From assembly GCA_013298125.1 (NCBI GenBank), contig JAAFJP010000029.1, forward strand, positions 21,717 to 85,716: 64,000 bases of DNA, given 5' to 3'. The notes under the pieces were generated by a model. The model did not search any database. It saw only the letters and a list, made by a program, of their open reading frames with translations, and was not told the origin of the DNA. Made by a program: the position numbers and the translations under genes. This DNA is from Cytophagales bacterium (GTDB lineage Bacteria; Bacteroidota; Bacteroidia; Cytophagales; Spirosomataceae). This document shows positions 53,293-62,708 of the stretch, in pieces; within the stretch, counting starts at the first letter, position 1, and every line of letters begins with the position of its first letter.

Positions 53293-53371
53293 TTTAGAGG
53301 ATAGTTAATAGAGAATAATTAATAGAAAGTAGGAAGAACAAATTAATTGATAATATTAATGTTGAAAAAAT

Positions 53372-53432
53372 CGTAGGGGCGTATTGCATACGCCCACATT
53401 CTGACAATTTGGGCGTATGCGATACGCCCATA
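53372..53432. repeat. GGGCGTAT-type palindrome
   Basis: GTAGGGGCGTATTGCATACGCCCACA pairs with GGGCGTATGCGATACGCCCATAC; each arm is itself a hairpin, as in the element at 9149. Confidence 0.9.
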
Positions 53433-53462
53433 CATGATATCAAATAATTTATTCTCGATACT

Positions 53463-53502
53463 AAAAAAGGCTTGTAAATCAGCGGATTTATAAGCCTTTT
53501 TT
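53463..53502. terminator. Terminator between susD and convergent nspC
   Basis: AAAAAAGGCTTGTAAATC ... GATTTATAAGCCTTTTTT, A- and T-flanked on both sides, so it can serve both convergent transcripts. Confidence 0.85.
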
Positions 53503-53545
53503 AGTGGGTTTCAAAAACTATTAATTGTTAATTCTTAACTGTCAA

Positions 53546-54682
53546 TTAACTCAACCTATCCCTAAAACTCTCATACCCAAAAGATTTCACTAAATCAAAA
53601 GTATCATCTTCTCGCCAAATACCAATTGAAGGCAAATTTACTCCGTTGAAAGTTGTTGTCTTTACCATCGTGTAATGAATCATATCATCAAAAACAATTG
53701 AATCTCCAATTTGTAAAGGTTTATCAAAAGAATAATCTCCGTAAAAATCTCCTGCCAAACACGTCATTCCTCCAAAACGATAGGTTGGTTTTCCAGCAAT
53801 AGGTTCGTGGTATGCTCCGAGAATAGTTGGTTTGTAAGGCATTTCTAAGGTATCAGGCATATGAGCCGCAAAACTAATATCCAAAATTGCTACCTCAATT
53901 CCCTGAGAATCAATGATATCCAAAACAGTAGAAGTTAAATACCCCGTTCTCCAACCAACCGCCGAACCTGGCTCCATGATAATTTTCAAGTTTGGAAAAC
54001 GAGACTTTAAGCCTTTCAGAACTGAAATTAAATGTTCTGGTTCGTAATCAGCCCGAGTGATTAAATGCCCTCCGCCCAAATTTAACCATTTTGCTTGTTT
54101 CAATAAATCGCCAAAACGTTCTTCGATGGCTTGAAGCGTTCTTTCCAATGTATAAGAATCATTCTCACACAAGGTATGTGAGTGCAAGCCTTCTATACCT
54201 TCGGGTAAAGTGTCACCCAACTGATTGCGAGTAATGCCCAGACGAGACCCTGCAATACAGGGATTGTACATATCTGTCTCAACCTCAGAGTATTGCGGAT
54301 TTATTCTTAGTCCACAACTAACCCCACCAGCAATAGCTCGTTCCTTAAATTTATTGAATTGATTTAAAGAATTAAAAGAAATATGGTTTGAATAGTTCAA
54401 TAATTCATCAAATTCTGAGTCTAAATAGGCAGGTGAATAGACGTGGGTTTTAGAACCCATTTCTTCAAAACCCAAACGAGCTTCGTTCAATGAACTTGCA
54501 GTTGAGCCAGCCAAATATTGTTTCACCATCGGAAAAGTCGAGAACATCGAAAAGCCTTTCAAAGCACAAATTATTTCGATTCCCGCTTGTTCTTGGACGT
54601 ATTTTAGGAGTTCAAGATTTTTGCGTAACAGTCTTTCTTCCAAGACGTAACAAGGGGATGGTATTTTTGAGAAATCTATCAT
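53546..54682 (-). CDS. nspC: Carboxynorspermidine decarboxylase
   Basis: 378 residues from ATG 54682 (an upstream ATG at 54721 lies inside a palindromic repeat). PLP fold III decarboxylase: cofactor Lys in EIICALKGFSMFSTFP, QYSEVETDMYNPCIAGSRLGI, GLHSHTLCENDSYTLERTL, WLNLGGGHLITRADYE, IMEPGSAVGWRTGYL and the active-site CLAGDFYGDY. It decarboxylates carboxy(nor)spermidine to (nor)spermidine. It is 100 bp downstream of the partner dehydrogenase, giving the complete two-step pathway. Confidence 0.95.
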   Translation of the reverse strand: MIDFSKIPSPCYVLEERLLRKNLELLKYVQEQAGIEIICALKGFSMFSTFPMVKQYLAGSTASSLNEARLGFEEMGSKTHVYSPAYLDSEFDELLNYSNHISFNSLNQFNKFKERAIAGGVSCGLRINPQYSEVETDMYNPCIAGSRLGITRNQLGDTLPEGIEGLHSHTLCENDSYTLERTLQAIEERFGDLLKQAKWLNLGGGHLITRADYEPEHLISVLKGLKSRFPNLKIIMEPGSAVGWRTGYLTSTVLDIIDSQGIEVAILDISFAAHMPDTLEMPYKPTILGAYHEPIAGKPTYRFGGMTCLAGDFYGDYSFDKPLQIGDSIVFDDMIHYTMVKTTTFNGVNLPSIGIWREDDTFDLVKSFGYESFRDRLS

Positions 54683-54697
54683 TGAATAATTTTTAAA

Positions 54698-54771
54698 CAC
54701 AAAAGAATCAAAAGTCAACAAAGTTTATTTTCAAAAAAACTCTTGTTTTCTTTTGATTCTTTTGTGGTAAG
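54698..54771. repeat. Palindrome in the dehydrogenase-nspC gap
   Basis: CACAAAAGAATCAAAAG (54698-54716 region) and CTTTTGATTCTTTTGTG (about 54755-54771) are reverse complements around about 40 nt. Confidence 0.85.
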
Positions 54772-54782
54772 AAAAACAAATT

Positions 54783-55997
54783 TTAATATTGATGCGGAAG
54801 AACTCCGTTTATTTCTTCATGCCACGGCAAACCATGAATATTCAACATTGCCATAAATGGATCTGGATTCATTTCTTCACAATTCCAAACGCCTGGTTTC
54901 ATCCATTCACCCGTTATCATCATCATAGCTCCAATCATCGCAGGTACGCCCGTAGTGTAGCTAACTCCCTGAGCCTGAACCTCTTTCCAACAATCTTGGT
55001 GTTTGCAATTATTCCATACGTAGTAAGTTTTATCCTTTCCGTCTTTGATACCTTTTATCTGACAACCAATTGAAGTTTCACCAGAATAATTCTCTCCCAA
55101 AGTCCCAGGTTCTGGTAAAACTGCCTTCAAAAACTCCAAAGGAACGATGTCCATACCCTGAAATTTGATGGGTTTGATGGAGGTCATTCCAACGTTTTCC
55201 AATACATTCAAGTGTGTAATATATTGTTGTCCGAAAGTCATCCAGAATCTTGCACGTTTCAAAGTTGGAAAGTTTTTAACCAAAGATTCCAATTCTTCGT
55301 GATACAAAACATATGATTCTTTTGGACCAATTCCTGGGTAATCAATTGGTTTGTGTTGCGACATGGCTTCAATTTCTACCCACTCACCATTTTCCCAATA
55401 TTTTCCTTTTTGCGTAATCTCACGAATGTTGATTTCTGGATTAAAATTAGTAGCAAAAGCCTTTCCGTGGTCACCAGCATTACAATCTATGATGTCAAGG
55501 TAGTGCATTTCGTCAAAATGGTGTTTATTGGCATAAGCCGTAAACACTTGCGTAACGCCTGGGTCAAAACCACAGCCCAGCAATGCCATTAAGCCTTTTT
55601 CTTTAAAACGCTCCTGATAAGCCCATTGCCAAGAATATTCAAATTTCGCCACATCCTTGGGTTCATAATTGGCAGTATCCATGTAGTGGATTTCTGTTTC
55701 CAAACAAGCATCCATAATGGTTAAATCTTGGTAAGGAAGAGCCACATTTATAATCATGAAGGGCTTAACTTTGTTGATAAGTGCCACTAATTCAGACACA
55801 TTATCGGCATCCACTTGGGCAGTTTGTACCTTCGTTGGCAAGCCAATTTTGGCACATTCTTCTGCAATCGCATCACACTTACGTAGCGTACGACTCGCCA
55901 ATACTACTTCTGAAAACACATCGGGATTCATGGCACATTTTTTCACTACTACATTTCCAACGCCCCCTGCACCTATGATTAATACTTTCTTTGACAT
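54783..55997 (-). CDS. Carboxynorspermidine dehydrogenase (saccharopine dehydrogenase family)
   Basis: 404 residues from ATG 55997, chosen over an in-frame upstream ATG at 56042 because the NAD(P)-binding segment starts here (MSKKVLIIGAGGVGNVVVKKCA) and a -7 promoter element lies at 56040-56047. Further matches: MIINVALPYQDLTIMDACLETEIHYMDTANYEP, MALLGCGFDPGVTQVFTAYA, DIIDCNAGDHGKAFATNFNPEINIRE and KHQDCWKEVQAQGVSYTTGVPAMIGAMM. It condenses aspartate semialdehyde with a diamine to carboxy(nor)spermidine. First gene of the polyamine pair with nspC. Confidence 0.95.
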   Translation of the reverse strand: MSKKVLIIGAGGVGNVVVKKCAMNPDVFSEVVLASRTLRKCDAIAEECAKIGLPTKVQTAQVDADNVSELVALINKVKPFMIINVALPYQDLTIMDACLETEIHYMDTANYEPKDVAKFEYSWQWAYQERFKEKGLMALLGCGFDPGVTQVFTAYANKHHFDEMHYLDIIDCNAGDHGKAFATNFNPEINIREITQKGKYWENGEWVEIEAMSQHKPIDYPGIGPKESYVLYHEELESLVKNFPTLKRARFWMTFGQQYITHLNVLENVGMTSIKPIKFQGMDIVPLEFLKAVLPEPGTLGENYSGETSIGCQIKGIKDGKDKTYYVWNNCKHQDCWKEVQAQGVSYTTGVPAMIGAMMMITGEWMKPGVWNCEEMNPDPFMAMLNIHGLPWHEEINGVLPHQY

Positions 55998-56039
55998 TTT
56001 ATAAATTGTTATCTGTTGATTTTCTAAAATTAAAGTCTG

Positions 56040-56047
56040 CAAAATTA
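56040..56047 (-). promoter_or_regulatory. -7 element of the polyamine operon
   Basis: Minus-strand TAATTTTG, 42 bp upstream of the ATG at 55997; no clear -33. Confidence 0.45.
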
Positions 56048-56103
56048 ATATAAATTCTGTAATAAAATACGCCTAAAATTAGGGTATAAATTTATTTTGA
56101 AAC

Positions 56104-56140
56104 AAAAAAAGAGAGGCTAAGTGATTTAGTCTCTCTTTTA
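56104..56140 (-). terminator. Terminator of hldD
   Basis: AAAGAGAGGCTAA / TTTAGTCTCTCTTT hairpin with a T-run on the minus strand, 16 bp downstream of the hldD stop. Confidence 0.85.
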
Positions 56141-56155
56141 TGATTTTTAGGAATT

Positions 56156-57121
56156 CTAATAATATTTTTCTGTAACTAAATAATTCTTCACATAATCAGC
56201 AACGCCTTCTTCGAGTGTATGAAAAGGTCGTTCGTAACCAATAGACTTTAATTTAGACATATTGGCTTCTGTGAAATATTGATACTTATCTCTGATGTCT
56301 TCGGGTGTATCCACAAAAGAGATAACTTCCTCATTTTCAAGCGATTTAAAAGTATTTTTAACTAAATCTAAGAATGTACGTGCTTTGCCTGAACCTAAAT
56401 TGTAAATACCAGAATTACGGCGATGGTGCATCAAAAACATACAAACCTCTACAACATCTTTTACATACACAAAATCTCTCATTTGCTCCCCATCCTTAAA
56501 ATCTGGATTGTGAGAACGAAATAATTTCATGCCACCCGTGTTTTTGATTTGGTTAAAAGTATGCCAAATCACCGAAGCCATGCGTCCTTTATGAAATTCG
56601 TTTGGACCGTAAACATTAAAGAACTTCAAACCCGCCCAAAAGAAAGGTTGCTCTTCTTGTTTCAAAGCCCAAATGTCAAAATCATTTTTAGAATCTCCAT
56701 AAGGATTCAGTGGTTTCAATTGCGGAATCAAAGACTCGTTATCATCATAGCCATTCTCACCTAATCCATAAGTTGCTGCCGAAGAAGCATAAACCAATGG
56801 AATTTGATAATCGTGACATTTTTTCCAGATTTTTTTTGAATAATTGAGATTCAATTTATTGAAAATCTCAACGTCAAACTCCGTTGTATCTGTTCTTGCT
56901 CCGATGTGAAAACAAAACTCAACCTCTTGATTATTAGCTTCTAACCATTCAAAAAAATGTTCTCTTTCTACTCTTTCTTGGATTTTTTTGCCGTCAAGAT
57001 TTTTATTTTTCTGTTCATCAGAAAAATCATCAACTGCGATTATGTAATTGAAATTGTCCTGATTTAATCTCTGAATTAGGCAACTTCCGATAAACCCTGC
57101 GGCACCCGTAACAATAATCAT
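56156..57121 (-). CDS. hldD: ADP-L-glycero-D-manno-heptose 6-epimerase
   Basis: 321 residues from ATG 57121; an ATG further upstream (57187) would place 22 extra residues before the Rossmann start MIIVTGAAGFIGSCLIQRLN. Further features: Asp in AVDDFSDEQK, FHIGARTDTTEFDVE, the catalytic YGDSK (Tyr and Lys), FFWAGLKFFNVYGPNEFHKGRMASVIWH and EQMRDFVYVKDVVEVC. It makes the heptose precursor of the LPS inner core. It is transcribed alone here; other hld genes are not in the window. Confidence 0.94.
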   Translation of the reverse strand: MIIVTGAAGFIGSCLIQRLNQDNFNYIIAVDDFSDEQKNKNLDGKKIQERVEREHFFEWLEANNQEVEFCFHIGARTDTTEFDVEIFNKLNLNYSKKIWKKCHDYQIPLVYASSAATYGLGENGYDDNESLIPQLKPLNPYGDSKNDFDIWALKQEEQPFFWAGLKFFNVYGPNEFHKGRMASVIWHTFNQIKNTGGMKLFRSHNPDFKDGEQMRDFVYVKDVVEVCMFLMHHRRNSGIYNLGSGKARTFLDLVKNTFKSLENEEVISFVDTPEDIRDKYQYFTEANMSKLKSIGYERPFHTLEEGVADYVKNYLVTEKYY

Positions 57122-57187
57122 AAAGAAGTGGAATAAAATTGTATTTATGCGTGTTAGGTAATTGTAAAAAACTCTCAAAATTATCAT

Positions 57188-57493
57188 TAAGTTTTGACTA
57201 AAACACTACACGATATTTTGAAAAAATATAAATTTTCTAAGAATTTATAAGTATTTCTACTTGTAAAGTGATATTGTTCAACCTAAAATACAATAAATTA
57301 AACAAATTCTTAGTTTTGACATAAAAATTGAGAACACGCTTTTTGATTCATTAAAATATATTATTTTTTTGAGAATTGAAAAGATTGTAATTTTGTAAAA
57401 TCATTGAGAAATCTCTCAAATACTATCAATAATTTATGGGTTTTGTTGCTAATGTTTTCCCAACAAAGCCTTCACATTTAAACACTGAAAACA
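57188..57493. other. 306-bp divergent intergenic region of hldD/queD
   Basis: AT-rich, no gene. The only signal I see is the plus-strand promoter-like pair listed at 57368-57395. Confidence 0.5.
57368..57395 (+). promoter_or_regulatory. Candidate promoter of queD
   Basis: TTTG (57368-57371) and TAATTTTG (57388-57395); the 16-nt spacing is shorter than the usual 19-20, so only the -7 element is convincing. Confidence 0.4.
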
Positions 57494-57913
57494 ATGGTTT
57501 ACGTAAGTCGTAAAGAACATTTCAACGCCGCTCACAGGCTCTACAATCCAAACTGGACAGAGGAAAAGAATCGTGAAGTTTTTGGACCATGCTCAAATAT
57601 CAATTGGCACGGGCATAATTTTGAACTCATCGTTACTGTCAAAGGAAGTCCTGACCCTGATACTGGTTTTGTCATCGACCTCAAAGTTTTGGGAGACATT
57701 ATTAAGCAAGAAATCATCGAAAAGGTTGATCATAAAAACCTAAATCTCGATGTAGATTTCATGCAAGGCAAAATGGCAAGTTGTGAGATTTTTATCATGG
57801 AAATCTGGAAAATCCTTGCTCCACAAGTAGAAATCTCTTCAAAAACTGCCAAATTACACAGTCTGCAATTATTTGAAACGCAGAAAAATTTTGTTGAATA
57901 TTTTGGCGAATAA
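57494..57913 (+). CDS. queD: 6-carboxytetrahydropterin synthase / PTPS family protein
   Basis: 139 residues. Zinc His ligands in FNAAHRLY and NWHGHNFEL, with the catalytic Cys in FGPCSNINWHGHN; also VTVKGSPDPDTGFVIDLKVLGDII and DHKNLNLDVDFM. It converts 7,8-dihydroneopterin triphosphate to 6-carboxytetrahydropterin for queuosine and 7-deazaguanine synthesis; a PTPS-like activity is the alternative. The final LQLFETQKNFVEYFG fits Bacteroidota QueD. Confidence 0.9.
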   Translation: MVYVSRKEHFNAAHRLYNPNWTEEKNREVFGPCSNINWHGHNFELIVTVKGSPDPDTGFVIDLKVLGDIIKQEIIEKVDHKNLNLDVDFMQGKMASCEIFIMEIWKILAPQVEISSKTAKLHSLQLFETQKNFVEYFGE

Positions 57914-57950
57914 GTAATTAAAGAACCCGTTAAATCTTTCTGGTTTTATT

Positions 57951-57985
57951 TAACGCTGGCTGGTTTCAAAACTCAGTCAGCGTTT
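57951..57985. repeat. AACGCTG-type palindrome after queD
   Basis: AACGCTGGCTG / CAGTCAGCGTT; the same family as 11601-11637 inside the hydantoinase gene. It may also act as terminator, though there is only a modest T-run. Confidence 0.8.
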
Positions 57986-58065
57986 GTATTTTAACTGATT
58001 ATGGATGAAAGAATCAAAAATAAACCCTATTTTCGAGTAATGATTTATCCTAATCTCAAATACTC

Positions 58066-60465
58066 ATGAAAAAACTGTTATTTCTCCTTTTCGTTTTATT
58101 ACAATTTTCTTCAAAAAATTTCGCTCAAAAACCTTCCGATGCCGTCGTAAATCTTCGTTGGAAAGCTGAGTGGATTGCTCCTCAAAATGTTAGTTTGAAA
58201 GATTTTGGTGTTTATCATTTCAGAAAGAATTTTGACCTTACTCAAAAGCCTAACTCCTTCATTATCAACGTCTCAGGTGATAATCGTTATCGGGTTTTTG
58301 TGAATGGAAATTACGTTGGTGCAGGTCCTGCCCGCAGTGATTTAATGCACTGGAATTTTGATACTTATGATATTGCCCCATACCTTCAACAAGGTAAAAA
58401 TACCATTGCTGCCGTAGTCTGGAATTTTGGAAAAGATATGCCTTGGGCTCAAATGAGCAACAAAACGTGTTTTATTTTGCAGGGAAATTCGCCAGCCGAA
58501 GAGATAGTCAATACCAACAAAACGTGGAAAGTTACCCAAAATAATGCTTACAAAGCCCTGCCAGTAGATGGGGCAAAATTGTGGACGTTTATCGTAGTAG
58601 GTTGTGGCGAAGATGTGGATGCTTCAAAATACCCTTTCGGTTGGGAGAAAACGGATTTTGATGATAAAACATGGACAATTCCTCAGTCGTTTGAGAATGG
58701 ACATCCTACTGGCGTTGGGTCGGGTGCAGAGTGGCATTTAGTACCCCGCACCATTCCTCAAATGGAAGAAGTTTATCAGCCCATTAAAGAGATTAGGCGT
58801 TTTTCTAACATTGCGGATGAATTAGTAAACGACAAATGGCTTAAAGGTACAGGCACTTTTACGATTCCTGCCAATACCAAAACCACGATTCTTCTTGACC
58901 AAACTTTTGAAACCGTCGCCTATCCCGAAATGACCGTGAGCGGAGGCAAAGGCTCATCTATTCAGTTTACTTATGCTGAGGCATTGGTCAATGACAAACG
59001 ACAAAAAGGTAATCGTAACGAAATATCAGGGCGTAAAATAATGGGGAATGTAGATATTTTTAGACCCGATGGAGTTGCCAAAAGAACTTTTAAACCCTTG
59101 TGGTTCAGAACGTTCCGCTATATTGAATTAGAAATTGAGACAAAATCAGAACCTCTGACTATTAACTCATTTTACGGACTAAAAACGGGTTATCCTTTTG
59201 AAGAAAAAGCCTCTTTTTCGAGTAAAGACGACCAATCTATGACTAATATCTGGAAAGTGGGTTGGCAAACCGCCCGACTTTGTGCTGGTGAAACTTATTT
59301 CGATTGTCCTTATTACGAGCAACTCCAATACACGGGCGACACTCGCATCCAGTCGCTCATTTCGTTATACGTATCGGGTGATGACCGCCTCATGCGTAAG
59401 GCTTTGATGGATTTTGACAACTCCACAATCTCAGAGGGATTAACCCAAAGTCGTTATCCTTCAAACACCACTCAAATCATCCCAACGTTTTCATTATTCT
59501 GGGTATCAATGACTTACGATTATTGGATGCACCGTAAAGATGATAAGTTTGTAGCTTCGCTTTTGCCAAATATTGAAAAGGTTTTGGCTTGGTACGAACG
59601 AAAACTCGACCCCAAGAAAAATATGTTAGGACCTCTCAACTGGTGGCAGTTTGTGGACTGGGCAAAGCCGTGGCTTTGGGACGAGAAAGCCAATATTGGT
59701 GGAATTCCAGAAGGTTCAACGAAGGGTGGTTCGTCTATTATTTCATTTCAATATGCTTATACGCTACGTCAGGCATCGGCCATTTTTGAGACTTATGGAC
59801 AAAAAGATAAAGCAGTTTATTACAAAACATTGGCGGATTTAATCTCAAAATCGACCTATGAATCATGTTATGATGCAACCAGAGTAGAAGTGGCAGACAC
59901 ACCCGACAAAAAGATATTTAGCCAACATGCTAACATTTTTGCATTGCTTTCTAATAGCGTTCCAAAGGCAAATGAAAAGGCAATCATGGAAAAAGTTTTG
60001 ACGGACAATTCCTTGATTCAGACGACTTTTTACTTTAAATTTTACCTTACCCAAGCCCTCAAAAAAGTAGGTATGGGCGAACGTTATCATTCGACTTTGC
60101 AACCGTGGAGAGAGATGATAAACATGGGATTGACCACTTTTGCCGAACAACCAGAACCCACTCGTTCGGACTGTCATGCGTGGTCAGCATCACCAAATTA
60201 TGATTTTTTAGCAACGATTTGTGGTATCATGCCCGATGCCCCAAGTTTTGAAGAAGTGCTTATACAACCCTCTTTGGGCATTTTGAACGATGCAGAAGGA
60301 AAAATGCCACACCCAAAAGGCGAAATAAAAGTGAGTGTGAAACGAAAAGGTAAATCAGGAATTGAAGGAGAAGTTACTTTGCCAGAGAATACCAAAGGGC
60401 GTTTTGTTTGGAATGGAAAGACCTTGCCTTTGAAGGGTGGGAAACAGAGTGTTTCGTTGGATTAG
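58066..60465 (+). CDS. GH78-family secreted alpha-L-rhamnosidase
   Basis: 799 residues with signal peptide (MKKLLFLLFVLLQFSSKNFAQ). N-terminal beta-domain (WKAEWIAPQNVSLKDFGVYHFRKNF; GDNRYRVFVNGNYVGAGPARSDL), then an (alpha/alpha)6 barrel with the GH78 signature ETYFDCPYYEQLQYTGDTRIQSL at about 410-430, W.P..W..W. (LNWWQFVDWAKPWLWD), and a C-terminal beta-sandwich (GKMPHPKGEIKVSVKRKGKSG). It should release rhamnose from plant or microbial glycans. No rhamnose-catabolic genes follow. Confidence 0.92.
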   Translation: MKKLLFLLFVLLQFSSKNFAQKPSDAVVNLRWKAEWIAPQNVSLKDFGVYHFRKNFDLTQKPNSFIINVSGDNRYRVFVNGNYVGAGPARSDLMHWNFDTYDIAPYLQQGKNTIAAVVWNFGKDMPWAQMSNKTCFILQGNSPAEEIVNTNKTWKVTQNNAYKALPVDGAKLWTFIVVGCGEDVDASKYPFGWEKTDFDDKTWTIPQSFENGHPTGVGSGAEWHLVPRTIPQMEEVYQPIKEIRRFSNIADELVNDKWLKGTGTFTIPANTKTTILLDQTFETVAYPEMTVSGGKGSSIQFTYAEALVNDKRQKGNRNEISGRKIMGNVDIFRPDGVAKRTFKPLWFRTFRYIELEIETKSEPLTINSFYGLKTGYPFEEKASFSSKDDQSMTNIWKVGWQTARLCAGETYFDCPYYEQLQYTGDTRIQSLISLYVSGDDRLMRKALMDFDNSTISEGLTQSRYPSNTTQIIPTFSLFWVSMTYDYWMHRKDDKFVASLLPNIEKVLAWYERKLDPKKNMLGPLNWWQFVDWAKPWLWDEKANIGGIPEGSTKGGSSIISFQYAYTLRQASAIFETYGQKDKAVYYKTLADLISKSTYESCYDATRVEVADTPDKKIFSQHANIFALLSNSVPKANEKAIMEKVLTDNSLIQTTFYFKFYLTQALKKVGMGERYHSTLQPWREMINMGLTTFAEQPEPTRSDCHAWSASPNYDFLATICGIMPDAPSFEEVLIQPSLGILNDAEGKMPHPKGEIKVSVKRKGKSGIEGEVTLPENTKGRFVWNGKTLPLKGGKQSVSLD

Positions 60466-60474
60466 TTTTATTTA

Positions 60475-60532
60475 ACCGCAAAGACGTTAAGACGCAAGGA
60501 TTTCTATGCGACTTAGCCTCCTTGCGGTAAGA
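60475..60532. repeat. ACCGCAAAGACG-type palindrome
   Basis: ACCGCAAAGACGTTAAGACGCAAGG pairs imperfectly with CCTCCTTGCGGT; a short element between the rhamnosidase and the MFS gene. Confidence 0.65.
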
Positions 60533-60560
60533 ATTATCACAATGATTTTATGAAAAAAGA

Positions 60561-61715
60561 TTAATCTTGAAACAAAGCCACCAATCCCACCACAGGTCCA
60601 ATCGCTAAAAAAGCATACAAATATTCAGCTTGAACATGGTTGGAAATGACATTGATAAATTGAATACTAATAATGGTGATGGCGAATCCGATGCAGTTTA
60701 CAATCGTCAAAGATGTACCTCTGGATGCTTCTGGGGCATTTTGGGCTACTAAGGTTGAGAATAAAGGTGAATCTGCAACAACTACCATTCCCCAAAAAAA
60801 CAGAAAAATCAACAGGAAGTTTACAGAACTTTGAGATAAAAATAAAGGGGAAAGTAAACAGCAAATACAGGAAGCCGATAAAGCAAAAGTAGCAATATTT
60901 TTAGGCTTAAATCTTTCAGAAAATTGTCCGCTCAATACACAAGCCACTGAACCCGAAGCAATAATGAGAAATGAAAAAAGCGAAATGTTTAAGTCAATAT
61001 CGGGAAATTGATTTTTGTAAAACTTTAACATCACAGGCACAAAAGCCCAAAATGCGTACAATTCCCACATATGTCCGAAATACCCGAAGGCGGCAGCTTG
61101 AAATTTCTTGTTTTTGAAAACTGTAAAAAAGGTATTGAATTGTAATTGCTGCCCTACTTTTCGATAAGGTCCGTCGGGAACGAAGACGTACATGATTGTT
61201 CCGCCCAAAAATGACAAAATGGAAGTACCATAAATGACGTACTGATAAGGAAAATTAGTGGTATAATTTTTCAACAAATACGGAAAAGCCGTACCCAAAA
61301 CCAAAGCTCCAACCAAAAATCCCAAAGATTTCCCTAAGCCTTTTTGGTAATAATCCGAAGCAATTTTCATCCCGATTGGATAAATTCCTGCCAAGAAAAA
61401 ACCTGTTAAGAACCTAAAAATCAGAATACTAAGAATGTTTATTCCCTCAAAACTTATCACAATATTGAAAATTCCTGCCAAAATAGCACTCACTAAAAAC
61501 ACCAAAGAAGGCGAAAAACGGTCTGAGATAGTCAGCACCGCAAAAGTCAATGTACCTGTGATGAAACCAAACTGGATGGCACTTGTAATGTGAGCTAAAA
61601 AGCTATTTTCCAACTGTAAATTGGAAATGATTTCGGGCATAATGGCATTGCCCGCAAACCAAAGCGAAGTACAGAAAAATTGAGAGATGACAATAGTGGT
61701 GAGAGTTTTGTTCAT
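60561..61715 (-). CDS. Major facilitator superfamily transporter
   Basis: 384 residues, about 12 membrane helices, with FRFLTGFFLAGIYPIGMKIASDYY (loop after helix 4) and TSLTIVNCIGFAITIISIQF near the end; overall form is the YfkF/NarK-like 12-helix MFS group. Substrate unknown. Its start is 10 bp downstream of the DMT transporter's stop, so both are one transcript. Confidence 0.88.
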   Translation of the reverse strand: MNKTLTTIVISQFFCTSLWFAGNAIMPEIISNLQLENSFLAHITSAIQFGFITGTLTFAVLTISDRFSPSLVFLVSAILAGIFNIVISFEGINILSILIFRFLTGFFLAGIYPIGMKIASDYYQKGLGKSLGFLVGALVLGTAFPYLLKNYTTNFPYQYVIYGTSILSFLGGTIMYVFVPDGPYRKVGQQLQFNTFFTVFKNKKFQAAAFGYFGHMWELYAFWAFVPVMLKFYKNQFPDIDLNISLFSFLIIASGSVACVLSGQFSERFKPKNIATFALSASCICCLLSPLFLSQSSVNFLLIFLFFWGMVVVADSPLFSTLVAQNAPEASRGTSLTIVNCIGFAITIISIQFINVISNHVQAEYLYAFLAIGPVVGLVALFQD

Positions 61716-61724
61716 GCAAGTATT

Positions 61725-62642
61725 TTAAATTTCCTTTTTGACATTCGCTCTCGTTATCAAAACAACGGCAGAAATGATAATCCCGCCCGCCAAAAGCATC
61801 ATGGGGTGCAATTTTTCACCTGCAAACAATGCTCCCAAAATCATAGCAACCAACGGATTCACATACGTATAAGTAGCCACAAGTGTAGGTGGTGCAACTT
61901 TCGACAACCACCCAAAAACTAAAAAGCCAATCACCGAACCAAATATAAGTAAATAGAAGAATGATAAAAAGGCTTTGGTAGTAACGGCTTCAACATGAAA
62001 GTTATCAAAATCACCATAAAAGAAGCTGAAAATCAGCGACATACATCCTGCAACAAACATTTGAGTCCCCGCAATTTGTGAAGCATTATATTCATTGACC
62101 TCCGCTTTTTTCATTATCACGACTCCAATATCCCAACTGAATACAGCGATAAAAAGGAACAATATTCCCAATAAATAATACTGTTCAGTACCTTTAATTG
62201 CCAATGATTTTAGGCTCATCAATATTCCAACGCCAACTAATCCTAAAATCGAACCCAAAATTACTTTCGTAGTAGGTTTTTCTTTCGTCAAATTCCAGAG
62301 CAACAATACCAAAATAATAGGACTCAGGGCGGCAAATAAAGCTGAATAACTCGAAGGAATCCAACGGGCTGCACTGGTAGTGAGTCCGTTGCCAACCGTA
62401 AGCATAAAAAATCCAGACAAAGCCGAGGCAATCAACATTTTACGACTTGGTTTTTGGTATTTTTTAGACAGAATGGCAAATATTAAAAGAATTGACCCAG
62501 CTCCAAAAAAACGAAGCCCCGAAGCCAAAAAAGGCGGTACACTCTCCACTACAAACCGAATTCCGAGATAAGTAGAACCCCAAATGATGTAAAGCGTTAT
62601 TAGCCCTGCCCAGATTTTTAGCGGTTGATTTTGATTATTCAT
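61725..62642 (-). CDS. EamA-family (DMT superfamily) transporter
   Basis: 305 residues from ATG 62642 (an upstream ATG at 62693 adds only a non-family tail). Ten membrane helices in two EamA repeats: LYIIWGSTYLGIRFVVESVPPFLASGLRF, SALFAALSPIILVLLLWNL, and, in repeat two, WDIGVVIMKKAEVN, LLIFGSVIGFLVFGWLSKVAPPTLVATYTYVNPLVAMILGALFAGEKL. It resembles YedA/RhaT-like metabolite exporters. Substrate unknown. Confidence 0.9.
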   Translation of the reverse strand: MNNQNQPLKIWAGLITLYIIWGSTYLGIRFVVESVPPFLASGLRFFGAGSILLIFAILSKKYQKPSRKMLIASALSGFFMLTVGNGLTTSAARWIPSSYSALFAALSPIILVLLLWNLTKEKPTTKVILGSILGLVGVGILMSLKSLAIKGTEQYYLLGILFLFIAVFSWDIGVVIMKKAEVNEYNASQIAGTQMFVAGCMSLIFSFFYGDFDNFHVEAVTTKAFLSFFYLLIFGSVIGFLVFGWLSKVAPPTLVATYTYVNPLVAMILGALFAGEKLHPMMLLAGGIIISAVVLITRANVKKEI

Positions 62643-62708
62643 GGTGCAAAATTGGGGAATTTTTACGATATTTAAAGTGAAATTTTTACTCAAATAAAAT
62701 AATCGCTT

